Below, one piece after another: positions 1 to 7,557 of a DNA stretch of 45,744 nt. The position numbers and the translations under genes are program-made. The notes below the pieces were generated by a model, which was given only the letters and a program-made list of their open reading frames with translations, searched no databases and had not been told where the DNA came from. The first letter of the stretch is position 1. The number at the start of each line of letters is the position of its first letter. The stretch comes from Blastococcus sp. Its GTDB lineage: Bacteria > Actinomycetota > Actinomycetes > Mycobacteriales > Geodermatophilaceae. Location of the stretch: NCBI GenBank assembly GCA_025465355.1, contig JAODNN010000044.1, positions 1-45,744 of the forward strand. The letters are read 5' to 3'.

Positions 1-969
1 GGGGCGGTCACCGCCGAACAGGTCGCCGTGATCGCGGTGGTCGTGAAGCCTGAGCACGTGGCCGCGGCGGCCGCGCAGGGCGTCGACCCGGCAGGGGTGG
101 ACACCGCGCTGGCCGAGGTCGCGGTCACCCGGGCGTATGCCGATCTCCGTCGGGTGGTCGGCCACTACCTGGCTCGACTCGACCCCGACGGTCCGGAGCC
201 GGACCCGACCGACGGCCGGATGTTGAGCGTCTTCCAGCACGACGACGGCCGCGTGAGTGGCCGCTTCGAACTCGACGCCGTCGGTGGGGAGAAGCTCCTC
301 GCCGGGCTCGAGTCGATGGTGCAGGCCAACCGCCCCGCGGGGGACATGAGAACCCGTGCCCAACAGCAGGCTGATGCGCTCGTCCAGCTGATGGACAACC
401 AGCTCGCGTCGGGAAACCTGCCGTTCCTTCGCTCGGTGAAGCCCCAGCTGCTGGTGATGATCCGCGACGAGGACCTGCTCGACCCTGCCGCCGGCGCCGG
501 GGCCGCGACGACGGGGTCCGGCACGATGCTGTCCGCGGCCAAGGCGAGGTGGAGCACCTGCGACGGCGAGGTCAGACGCGTCGTGCTCGACTCCGAGGGC
601 CGCCCGATGAACATGGGCCGCACCCACCGGCTGGTCCCACCGCACATCCGCAAGCTGGTCGAACTCCGAGACGGCGGCTGCGTCTTCGCCGGATGCGGAG
701 CCCCGACATTCTGGTGCGACGCTCATCATCTTCTCGAATGGGAGTTCGGCGGGGAGACCTCGGAAGAGAACTCGGCGCTCGTGTGCGAACGGCACCACAC
801 CAAGGTCCACCACGGCTTCCGGATCGACCGAGATCCTCACGGCCGATGGCACACCTACCGGCCCGACGGCACCGAGATCCTCATCTCCCCATCCTTGAGG
901 ACGGATGGGGCCGGTCCACCACGTGAGGCGCGGCGCCCTTGTGCGGAAATGTCGCTCGTCCCGGCATAG
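1..969 (+). CDS. HNH endonuclease, DUF222-type, 5' truncated
   Basis: The reading frame is open from base 1, so the true start lies outside the window. The 322 visible residues end at TAG 967-969. The middle part looks like the helical DUF222 region. Near the C-terminus is a complete HNH module: a Cys pair in GGCVFAGC, then DAHHLLEW, an Asn in ENSALVC, and CERHH. This is the usual zinc-supported HNH arrangement. The DUF222-HNH family is multicopy in high-GC actinobacteria and is thought to be linked to mobile elements or DNA processing, but its target is unknown. The last 25 or so residues are a low-complexity tail that crosses a perfect hairpin, so the ancestral C-terminus may have ended earlier. 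Confidence 0.9.
   Translation, partial: GAVTAEQVAVIAVVVKPEHVAAAAAQGVDPAGVDTALAEVAVTRAYADLRRVVGHYLARLDPDGPEPDPTDGRMLSVFQHDDGRVSGRFELDAVGGEKLLAGLESMVQANRPAGDMRTRAQQQADALVQLMDNQLASGNLPFLRSVKPQLLVMIRDEDLLDPAAGAGAATTGSGTMLSAAKARWSTCDGEVRRVVLDSEGRPMNMGRTHRLVPPHIRKLVELRDGGCVFAGCGAPTFWCDAHHLLEWEFGGETSEENSALVCERHHTKVHHGFRIDRDPHGRWHTYRPDGTEILISPSLRTDGAGPPREARRPCAEMSLVPA
887..910. repeat. Perfect 8-bp hairpin inside the 3' end of the HNH gene
   Basis: CCCCATCC (887-894) and GGATGGGG (903-910) are perfect complements around an 8-nt spacer. The hairpin lies in the coding region just before the stop and about 130 bp upstream of the next start. It could be a terminator absorbed into the C-terminal tail or a remnant of a repeat. 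Confidence 0.5.
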
Positions 970-1036
970 CTGCCCGGCCTCCCCGCGGCGGGGGTCGGGA
1001 ATGATCGAGGCAATCGCCCGACGAAGGAGCCCTCGC

Positions 1037-2062
1037 ATGCCGCCACCCGGAACGCCGCTGCAGAAGCTCGGTTTCCTGACGATCGGCTCGTTCGACGGTG
1101 CCGACCCTCGCGCCGGCCACGAGACGACGCTCGACGTCATCAGGCTCGGTGAGCAGCTCGGCTACGACAGCGCATGGGTGCGCCACCGGCACCTGCAGTA
1201 CGGGATCTCCTCGCCCGTCGCCGTGCTGGCGGCAGCGACTCAGCACACCAGCCGGATCGAACTCGGCACCGCCGTCATCCCGCTCGGCTGGGAGAACCCT
1301 CTGCGGCTGGCCGAGGACCTCGCCACGGTCGACGTCCTCTCCGGCGGACGGCTGAATCCGGGCGTCAGTGTCGGGCCGCCGATGCACTGGGACGACGTCA
1401 AGGCGGCCCTCTATCCCGACACCGCCGACATCGAGGACTTCAGCTACGAACGCGTCTCCCGGCTGGTCCGGCTGATCCGCGGCGAGCGGGCCAGCGGCTT
1501 CCGTGGCCGCGAGGGGATCGAGGAGTGGTCCGACCGAGTGGAGCCGCACTCGCCGGGGCTGCAGCACCGCCTGTGGTACGGCGGCGGCAGCCTCCGCTCG
1601 GCCGAATGGGCCGGCGCCCAGGGCATGAACTTCCTGTCCAGCAACGTGGTCAGGGCGGAGCAGTCCCAGGAGTTCGCCGAGATCCAGGCCTCCCACCTCC
1701 AGACCTTCCGAAAGCACTCCCCGGCGGGGGCCGCCGCCCGTGCCTCGCAGGGGCTGGTCGTCATCCCCACCGACACCGCGACGGACGAGCAGCGCGCCAA
1801 GTACGCGGCCTACGTCGAGGCCCGCTCGGACCGCGTCGGCATCCCGCAGGGGCCTGGCAAGCTGCTCTTCGCCCAGGACCTGCTCGGAACCTCCGAGCAG
1901 ATCGCCGAGGCGCTCTATGCGCACGCCGGCTTCCGCGAGGTGAGCGAGGTCGTCTTCGCGCTGCCGTTCAGCTTCGAGCACGAGGACTACGTGCAGATGC
2001 TCACCGACATCGCGACCAGGCTCGGCCCGGCGCTCGGATGGCAGTCGGCGCCAGTCGGCTGA
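1037..2062 (+). CDS. LLM-class (luciferase-like) flavin-dependent oxidoreductase
   Basis: This 341-residue protein has the TIM-barrel pattern of bacterial luciferase-like monooxygenases, which use FMN or F420. Seen in it are LGYDSAWVRHRH (about 41-52), a GTAVIPLGWENPLRLAED strand-helix unit, and LSGGRLNPGVSVG (about 101-113), the family's flavin-binding turn. A frame upstream stays open to 905, but AAGGAG at 1023-1028 sits 8 nt before the ATG at 1037, which decides the start. The length fits the family. Substrate and cofactor cannot be told from sequence. It stands alone between the HNH gene and a small antitoxin-like gene. Confidence 0.88.
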   Translation: MPPPGTPLQKLGFLTIGSFDGADPRAGHETTLDVIRLGEQLGYDSAWVRHRHLQYGISSPVAVLAAATQHTSRIELGTAVIPLGWENPLRLAEDLATVDVLSGGRLNPGVSVGPPMHWDDVKAALYPDTADIEDFSYERVSRLVRLIRGERASGFRGREGIEEWSDRVEPHSPGLQHRLWYGGGSLRSAEWAGAQGMNFLSSNVVRAEQSQEFAEIQASHLQTFRKHSPAGAAARASQGLVVIPTDTATDEQRAKYAAYVEARSDRVGIPQGPGKLLFAQDLLGTSEQIAEALYAHAGFREVSEVVFALPFSFEHEDYVQMLTDIATRLGPALGWQSAPVG

Positions 2063-2192
2063 GGTCGGCCGACGGCGGGGTCCCGTACGAGGGCGGCGTT
2101 CCGGACGGGTGGGCACCGTATTGCGAGCTCGGTCGGCGGCGTGAAGGGTCGGACGGGTACGACAGCACGCCGACGATCGGGAGGAGCGCGAC

Positions 2193-2396
2193 ATGGATGT
2201 CGGAGGGCTCGGCGACAAGGCGAAGGAATTCCTGGACAGCGAGCAGGGTGAGCAGCGCAGCGACCAGGCACTCGACAAGGCGGCGGACTTCGCCGATGAG
2301 AAGACCGGCAACAAGTACGACCAGCAGATCGACAAGGGCCGCGACGTCGCCGACGAGCGGCTCGGCCAGGAGGACGACAGCCAGCCCAACAGCTGA
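2193..2396 (+). CDS. MT0933-like (Rv0909-type) antitoxin family protein
   Basis: A 67-residue, very acidic and hydrophilic protein with repeated motifs of the type DKAADFADEKTG and DKGRDVADERLG. This charged helical repeat resembles the MT0933-like antitoxin family, whose mycobacterial member Rv0909 pairs with the SRPBCC-fold toxin Rv0910. The start is supported by GAGGAG at 2181-2186, 6 nt before ATG. A strong palindrome follows the stop. No SRPBCC gene lies next to it. The neighbour on the other strand is SnoaL-like, a different fold. It may therefore be an orphan or have a non-antitoxin role, as family membership alone does not show toxin neutralisation. Confidence 0.75.
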   Translation: MDVGGLGDKAKEFLDSEQGEQRSDQALDKAADFADEKTGNKYDQQIDKGRDVADERLGQEDDSQPNS

Positions 2397-2417
2397 GACG
2401 GCCGCCTGTGCGGACGC

Positions 2418-2445
2418 GGCCGGCGTTCCCGCGGGAACGCCGGCC
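2418..2445. terminator. 28-bp perfect palindrome, probable bidirectional terminator
   Basis: GGCCGGCGTTCCC (2418-2430), a GC centre, then its exact complement (2433-2445). It lies 21 bp after the antitoxin-like gene and about 60 bp from the end of the convergent SnoaL-like gene, so it can serve both. There is no U-tract, which is common in actinobacteria. Confidence 0.8.
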
Positions 2446-2507
2446 GTCGTTCCGTCTGCGAACGTCAGCCGACGTGGCGGGTTCTCCCCCACAGAAGTGG
2501 GCGCGGG

Positions 2508-2915
2508 TCAGGTCGATGGACGAGCGAGTCCTTGCACCGCGTTCTCGATCGCCACCCCGTCCTGCTCGACCGTCTCCATGTACAACCGCGCCTCGGCGAT
2601 CAGTCCGTCGGCGGTCAGCCCCATGATCGTGACGCCGCGCATCTCGAAGGGCGAACCGTCGGTGTGGTGCCCGCGCCAGATCCACTCCGTCCAGGCGGTG
2701 GAACCGATCGTGGTGGAGGAGACGACCTCCGCGGTCAGGTCAGGGACATCGCGGAACATGGTGCCCCAGTTGACGGCGACCTGAGCGCGACCACCGAACT
2801 CCCGATGGGGATGCGAAGGCTGCTCGCTGCGGTAATCCGGAGCGAACAGACCGGCCATGCCCTGGGCATCGTGCTCGTTCATCTTGTCGCGCAGCTTGGA
2901 GATGGTCGCGTTCAT
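2508..2915 (-). CDS. SnoaL-like / NTF2-fold polyketide cyclase-family protein
   Basis: This 135-residue protein has the layout of the SnoaL_2/NTF2-like family: an N-terminal helix (KLRDKMNEHDAQGMAGLFAPDY), then curved sheet strands including DLTAEVVSS and TEWIWRGHHTDGSPFEMRGV. The family forms a cone-shaped small-molecule pocket. Members include cyclases, isomerases and many proteins of unknown activity. The W..G.H.G.pF pattern is typical of proteins annotated as ester cyclase or nuclear transport factor 2 family. GGGAG lies about 6 nt upstream of the ATG at 2915. It is convergent with the antitoxin-like gene and probably monocistronic. Its substrate is unknown. Confidence 0.82.
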   Translation of the reverse strand: MNATISKLRDKMNEHDAQGMAGLFAPDYRSEQPSHPHREFGGRAQVAVNWGTMFRDVPDLTAEVVSSTTIGSTAWTEWIWRGHHTDGSPFEMRGVTIMGLTADGLIAEARLYMETVEQDGVAIENAVQGLARPST

Positions 2916-3132
2916 CGGCGCTCCCGTCGTCGTCGGGACGGGTCACACAGAGCCACGATGATCGGGTGGCGTCAACAACCTCCGACGCGCGCCGCCTGAC
3001 GGCGCCGAGGCGGTTGCAGCCCAGAGGCGTTCGGCAGCGCACGGCAACCGCCACCCCCGCAGCCCCGAACGTCAGCCGATGCGGCGGGCGGGGTTGTTGT
3101 TGCCGATGTAGGTGCCGGCCGAGATCGGGCGG

Positions 3133-4665
3133 TCAGCCTCCGGCGCGGCCGGCGGGACCGCCGCCGAGACCCCCGCCACCGAGACCCCCGCCACCGAGAC
3201 CGCCGCCGCCGAGACCGCCGCCGGGACCGCGGCCCCCGAGCCCGCCTACCGAGCCGGTCGTTGTCGAACTGTCGCTGGTGACGCTCGAGGAGAGGTCGGC
3301 CAGCACGACCTGCTGGCCGGGCTGCACGCCGCTGACGATCTGCGTCCGAAGCGGATCCATGAGGCCGACGGTGACGACGGTCGGCTGGAGCGTCCCGTCA
3401 CGGAGGACCTCCACCACATGCCGCGTGCCACGTGCCCGCACGGCCGAGGTGGGGACGACGACGCCGTCGGTCACCGTGCCGGTGGTCAGTCGCACCGACG
3501 CCGTTCCACCCTCGCGGAGACCCGTAACCCGGGCCGGGAGGCCGAGCGTCACCGCATACCCGCTGGCGGTCGGCGTCGCGGCGATGGCGACGACCGTTCC
3601 CGACAGCGGTGTCGAGCTGCCGTCCGGGACGATCGAGGCGTGCTGCCCCATCGCGGCCTTCCCGATCGATGCCACCGGAACCGTCGCGCTCACCTGGTAC
3701 CCGTCGGTCGCCGAGATCACGACGACCGCGGTCGAGGAGCCGGCGGCCACGGTCCGTCCGGGCGCCATTCCGACCGAGACGACCGTCCCGCTGATCGGAC
3801 TCACCGCGGTGCCCTGGTCGAGGTTCTGCTGGGCGACCGCGACTGCGGCGGTGTCCGCCTCCAGCGCGGCCCGGTAGGCAGCCAGCTGCGTGGCGCTCAC
3901 CGCGGCAGTCACGCCGGCGGTGGGTGCCGCCGTGGCCGCCTTGGCCGCCGTCGCCGCCTTGGACAGCGCCTGCGACAACGTCGACTGCGCGGAGGACAGC
4001 GCCGATTCCTTGGTCGCCAGGGCCTCCTGTGCCGCGAGCAGGGTGGTCTCGGCGGTCAGGCAGGTCTGGGGGGCGGGCGGGGTCGAGCCGGCGCCGGCGG
4101 GACGGCAGGCCGCCGTTGCGGCGGTCAGGCCGTCCTTCGCGGTGACGCGTGCGGCGTCGACGTCCTTCTGTGCGGAGACGACCTTCTTCTGCGCGGCGGT
4201 GGTGGCGGTCGTGTCGGCGCTGGACGTGGCCGAGTGGCTGCTGCCGGCCGAGGTGGCGCCGCCCTGGCCTCCGCCGGTCGGGGCCGGGAGCTGGCCGTTC
4301 TCCGCCGCGGTCAGGGTCTGGCGGGCGGCGGCCTCTAGGGCGCGCGCCTGAGTCAGCCGGGCCTGCAGTGCGGTGAGGTCGAGCTGGGCCACCGTCTGGC
4401 CGGCGGTGACGCCGGCGCCGACGGACACGTCCACCGTGGCAACCGTTCCGGCCTGCGCGAAGCCGACGGTGGCCGAGTGCACGGGCACCAGGGTGCCGAC
4501 CAGGTCGAGAACGCCGGTGACGGAGCCTCGGCCCACGGTCGCGGTGCGGTAGGCGGGCGTGCTGCCGGCCTGCGCGTGGGCGACGGTTCCGAACGCGATC
4601 GCGGCGGCAAGGATTGCCCCTCCGACAACGAGCCGGCGGCGGTACCGCCGCCTACACCCCGGCAC
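3133..4665 (-). CDS. Periplasmic adaptor-like protein (HlyD/MacA type) with glycine-rich tail
   Basis: 510 residues, the last gene of the exporter operon. An N-terminal membrane anchor (about 12-30) is followed by a barrel-sandwich half (VPVHSATVGFAQAGTVATVDV). A long Ala/Gln/Thr-rich coiled-coil hairpin covers about 90-285, and the returning half is SPISGTVVSVGMAPGRTV. Beta-barrel and membrane-proximal domains follow, with TSAVRARGTRHVVEV near 400. This is the order of membrane fusion proteins paired with MacB-type ABC exporters. The start is a GTG that overlaps the end of the lipoprotein gene by 14 nt, suggesting translational coupling. The tail is an almost pure repeat of GGGLG units. In a single-membrane actinobacterium it would act at the outer face of the membrane. 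Confidence 0.87.
   Translation of the reverse strand: MPGCRRRYRRRLVVGGAILAAAIAFGTVAHAQAGSTPAYRTATVGRGSVTGVLDLVGTLVPVHSATVGFAQAGTVATVDVSVGAGVTAGQTVAQLDLTALQARLTQARALEAAARQTLTAAENGQLPAPTGGGQGGATSAGSSHSATSSADTTATTAAQKKVVSAQKDVDAARVTAKDGLTAATAACRPAGAGSTPPAPQTCLTAETTLLAAQEALATKESALSSAQSTLSQALSKAATAAKAATAAPTAGVTAAVSATQLAAYRAALEADTAAVAVAQQNLDQGTAVSPISGTVVSVGMAPGRTVAAGSSTAVVVISATDGYQVSATVPVASIGKAAMGQHASIVPDGSSTPLSGTVVAIAATPTASGYAVTLGLPARVTGLREGGTASVRLTTGTVTDGVVVPTSAVRARGTRHVVEVLRDGTLQPTVVTVGLMDPLRTQIVSGVQPGQQVVLADLSSSVTSDSSTTTGSVGGLGGRGPGGGLGGGGLGGGGLGGGGLGGGPAGRAGG
3151..3236 (-). repeat. 15-bp tandem repeat encoding GGGLG units
   Basis: About four imperfect 15-bp units of the type CCGCCACCGAGACCC (plus strand) encode the Gly-Leu-rich C-terminus of the distal adaptor. 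A parallel repeat encodes the tail of the operon's first adaptor. Confidence 0.8.
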
Positions 4666-5560
4666 TCGTGCCTCCAGCGGCCGGGGCCGCTCCGTTCCCG
4701 GGGCCCCGGCCGGGCTGAGCGCAGGAGCCCGCCGTCTGCGGCGACAGAGCGACCGACACGGCCGTCACCGGACCGCCCGGGGTCCCTGTCGCCGGTGCGG
4801 ACCCCGGCGAGCCGGCGCCCGCACCGGCGCCGCTGAACACTCGCGCGCACTCCCCGACGGCGAGACTGGTGGCCGACGCTGCCCTCGTGACCGAGTAGGT
4901 GGTGGCGCTCGATGCGACGACGGAGATGGTGGTTCCCGCGCCGCCGCTTCCGGATGTCGTGCCGCCGCTTGCCGCACCGGGGGAGTCGGCTGTGACGACG
5001 AAGCCCGACCCGTCGGTGGACGTGACGGTCCCCGCCACGAGGGCGCGGCCGGCCGCACCACCCGGGGCGCCCGACGGGCGCTGTCCGCCGGCATGGCCGC
5101 CCCCACCCATTCCGCCGCGGTCGAACCCGCCGCCGGCACCGCGGGCACCGCCGGCACATGACCCGTTCACCGGAGCGCTGACACGGACCGTGCTCGCGTC
5201 GACGCTGCCGGTCGAGGCGTCGGAACCGGGGCTCTCCATGACGGCCACGCAGGACCCCGTGGTCACGTCGGCCAGGGTGCCTGGCGCTGTCCGCGTGAAG
5301 GCGGTGCCCGTCCCGTAGTCGACCGTCCTGGTCTGGCCGGTCGCCGTCAGCGTGAAGGTGCCGTTTCCGACGGACGCGATCGCCCCGGCGAGGCCGCCGG
5401 CCCCGGCGGGCCGGGCGTTGCCGGCTGTACCGGACGCCGCCGCACCGCCGGTCGAGGTGGAGCCGCTGCCGGCGCCGCAACCGGTGAGCAGCACCGCGGC
5501 CGCCGCGACGACGGGGACCACACGCAGTGCGAGGGAGGAAGCAGGGACAGGACGGATCAC
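4652..5560 (-). CDS. Lipoprotein with two DUF5666-like repeats
   Basis: 302 residues. A signal peptide ends in the lipobox LLTGC (Cys28), so the protein should be lipid-anchored outside the cell. Two similar modules follow: about 55-110 (AIASVGNGTFTLTATGQ, then a VTTGSCVAV turn) and about 175-245 (VAGTVTSTDGSGFVVTAD, then LAVGECARV). Both show the small beta-barrel pattern of DUF5666, and each carries a Cys just before its last strand (GSC and GEC). The linker is Gly-rich. It sits between the permease and the second adaptor in one operon. A role as an accessory part of the exporter is an inference from position. Confidence 0.75.
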   Translation of the reverse strand: MIRPVPASSLALRVVPVVAAAAVLLTGCGAGSGSTSTGGAAASGTAGNARPAGAGGLAGAIASVGNGTFTLTATGQTRTVDYGTGTAFTRTAPGTLADVTTGSCVAVMESPGSDASTGSVDASTVRVSAPVNGSCAGGARGAGGGFDRGGMGGGGHAGGQRPSGAPGGAAGRALVAGTVTSTDGSGFVVTADSPGAASGGTTSGSGGAGTTISVVASSATTYSVTRAASATSLAVGECARVFSGAGAGAGSPGSAPATGTPGGPVTAVSVALSPQTAGSCAQPGRGPGNGAAPAAGGTSAGV

Positions 5561-5593
5561 GAGATCTCCATGAGGTGGTGGTGGAGGCGGCGC

Positions 5594-6820
5594 TCAGTCG
5601 CGGCGCAGCGCTTCGATGGGAGTGAGACGGGCGGCCCGGCCGGCGGGGTAGACGCCGAAGAGCAGACCGATGGCCAGGGCGATCGCAACGGCGCCGCCGA
5701 CGACGAGCGGCGAGACACTCACCGGTGAGCCGATCAGACCCGGGAGCAGAGCGGCTCCGCCGATGCCCAGGGCGGCGCCGCCGACGCCGCCCAGCAGCCC
5801 GAGCACGCTGGCCTCGACCAGGAACTGCCGGCGGATCAGCCGGGGCGCGGCGCCGAGCGCCTTCCGCAGACCGATCTCGCGGATCCGCTCGCTGACCGAT
5901 ACCAGCATGATGTTCATGACGCCGATGCCACCGACGAGCAGCGAGAGGGCGGCGACGCCGGCCAGCAGGACGGTGAGGGTCTTGCTCACCGAACTGGCAG
6001 TCGTCACGAGGGACTCCTGACTCGTGATCGAGAAGTCCGCCGTCGTGACCCCGTGCAGGTTCAGCAACTCCGTGCGCGCTTCCTGGTAGGCGGCCGGCAG
6101 GGCCGAGGCGGAGGTCGCCGACACGTAGATGCTCTGCGCGGAGGTGCGCGTGCTGCCGCCCAGGATTCGCTGGGCTGCGGTCGTCTGCGGCACGATGGCC
6201 TGGTCGTCGAGCGAGGCCGACCCACCGGCCGACCCGGCACTCGCGAGCACGCCGACCACTGTCAACTGCACGCTTCCGACGGTCACCGTCTGACCCAGCG
6301 GGTCGCGGACGCCGAAGAGCTCGGAGGCCGTCGTCGGGCCCAGGACGACGACCGGCGCCACCTGGTCGAGGTCGCTCTGGCCCAGGATGCGGCCCTCGAG
6401 CAGCGTGCGGCCGCGGACGCGCTGCCACGCGGGGGCGGTGCCGACGACTGTCGTCGTCCAGTTGGTGCTGGCCGCGGTGAGCGGTTCGGAGGCCTGGCTC
6501 ACCGGGGCGACCGCGGCGATGTCGGGTGCAACCACCCGCGAGGCCAGCGCGCGGGCGTCTGCCAGGGTGAGCGTCGATGCCGAACCGAGGCCACCACGGA
6601 CACCGCCGGCGCCCGTACTGCTCCCGGGAGTGATCACCAGCAGGTTGGTGCCGAGGGCATTGATCTGGCCGGCCACCTGCTTCTGCGCGCCCTGGCCGAG
6701 ACCCACGGTCAGGATCACCGCGGCGATCCCGATGAGGATGCCCAGGGTGGTGAGCAGCGAGCGCATGCGGTGGGCGGTCACCGCCTGCAGCGCGAAGCGG
6801 AACGTCTCGGTGAACCTCAC
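5594..6820 (-). CDS. MacB-like ABC transporter permease (FtsX family)
   Basis: 408 residues with the MacB layout. The first membrane helix is at about 16-42 ([20 protein letters not shown]). A large extracytoplasmic MacB_PCD domain starts with the hallmark [12 protein letters not shown], and the C-terminal FtsX domain has three helices ([15 protein letters not shown], then [14 protein letters not shown], near 290-325). The [11 protein letters not shown] stretch is the coupling segment that contacts the ATPase. Its start overlaps the ATPase stop by 4 nt (6817-6820). With the ATPase and adaptors it should form an exporter for a peptide, lipid or small molecule. The cargo is not evident. Confidence 0.93.
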   Translation of the reverse strand: MRFTETFRFALQAVTAHRMRSLLTTLGILIGIAAVILTVGLGQGAQKQVAGQINALGTNLLVITPGSSTGAGGVRGGLGSASTLTLADARALASRVVAPDIAAVAPVSQASEPLTAASTNWTTTVVGTAPAWQRVRGRTLLEGRILGQSDLDQVAPVVVLGPTTASELFGVRDPLGQTVTVGSVQLTVVGVLASAGSAGGSASLDDQAIVPQTTAAQRILGGSTRTSAQSIYVSATSASALPAAYQEARTELLNLHGVTTADFSITSQESLVTTASSVSKTLTVLLAGVAALSLLVGGIGVMNIMLVSVSERIREIGLRKALGAAPRLIRRQFLVEASVLGLLGGVGGAALGIGGAALLPGLIGSPVSVSPLVVGGAVAIALAIGLLFGVYPAGRAARLTPIEALRRD

Positions 6821-7554
6821 TCCGGGCCCTCCCGATGTTCCTCGAGCAGGCCGTCGCGGATGTGCACGATCCGCCCCGCGGCCTGGGCCACGTCGGCCTC
6901 GTGCGTGATCAGGACGATCGTGCTGCCGGCCGCCGACAGCTCGGCGAGCAGGCCGAGCACGTCCTCCGTGGAGGAGCTGTCGAGGTTTCCGGTCGGCTCG
7001 TCGGCCAGGAGGAGGGCGGGTTCGGTGACGAGCGCCCGCGCCACGGCGACGCGTTGTTGCTGGCCTCCGGAGAGCTCCGACGGGCGGTGGTCCGCGCGGT
7101 CGGCCAGGCCGACGTGGTCGAGTGCCGCCAGCGCCCGCGCGCGCCGCTCGGTGCGGCCGAGGCCGGCGTAGATCAGCGGCAGCTCGACGTTCCGCCAGGC
7201 GGGAAGGGCCGACAGCAGGTGGAACTGCTGGAACACGAACCCGATCCGCCGGTTGCGGATGTGCGCGAGCTCCTCCTCGTCCATCGTGCCGACGTCCTCG
7301 CCGGCGAGCCGGTAGGTGCCGCCGGTCGGCACGTCGAGGCAGCCGAGGATGTTCATCAATGTCGACTTGCCGGAACCCGACGGGCCCATGATCGCGAGGT
7401 AGGCGCCCGGCTCGACGAGGAGGTCGATGCCGCGCAGTGCCGCCACCTCCAAGGAGCCGCCGTCGTAGACCTTGCGGACGTCGGTCAGCTCTATGACCGG
7501 TTCGCTGTCGCGTGCCGGATGCATGGCGCGAGTCGAGGCTCGGAGCTCGGTCAC
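6817..7554 (-). CDS. MacB-like ABC transporter ATP-binding protein
   Basis: 245 residues, a complete ABC ATPase of the MacB/LolD class. Walker A is GPSGSGKST (57-65), the Q-loop is in FVFQQFHLL, the signature is [10 protein letters not shown] (161-170), Walker B is [12 protein letters not shown] (181-192) and the H-loop His is in [10 protein letters not shown]. It starts with GTG 3 nt after the first adaptor's stop and overlaps the permease gene by 4 nt, so adaptor, ATPase and permease are tightly coupled. An internal ATG ten codons in is an alternative start. Confidence 0.95.
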   Translation of the reverse strand: MTELRASTRAMHPARDSEPVIELTDVRKVYDGGSLEVAALRGIDLLVEPGAYLAIMGPSGSGKSTLMNILGCLDVPTGGTYRLAGEDVGTMDEEELAHIRNRRIGFVFQQFHLLSALPAWRNVELPLIYAGLGRTERRARALAALDHVGLADRADHRPSELSGGQQQRVAVARALVTEPALLLADEPTGNLDSSSTEDVLGLLAELSAAGSTIVLITHEADVAQAAGRIVHIRDGLLEEHREGPE

Positions 7555-7557
7555 CGG

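Noticed and set aside
3060-3160. A short minus-strand reading just past the distal adaptor stop that contains GTYIGNNNPARRIG
   Set aside because: It is out of frame with the adaptor, has no start or ribosome site, and continues upstream only as a shifted version of the glycine repeats. A frameshifted C-terminus cannot be excluded but is not supported.
4353-6428. A 691-codon minus-strand open frame over the permease, lipoprotein and adaptor
   Set aside because: It is Arg/Pro-rich shadow sequence. The three overlapped frames have clear family signatures.
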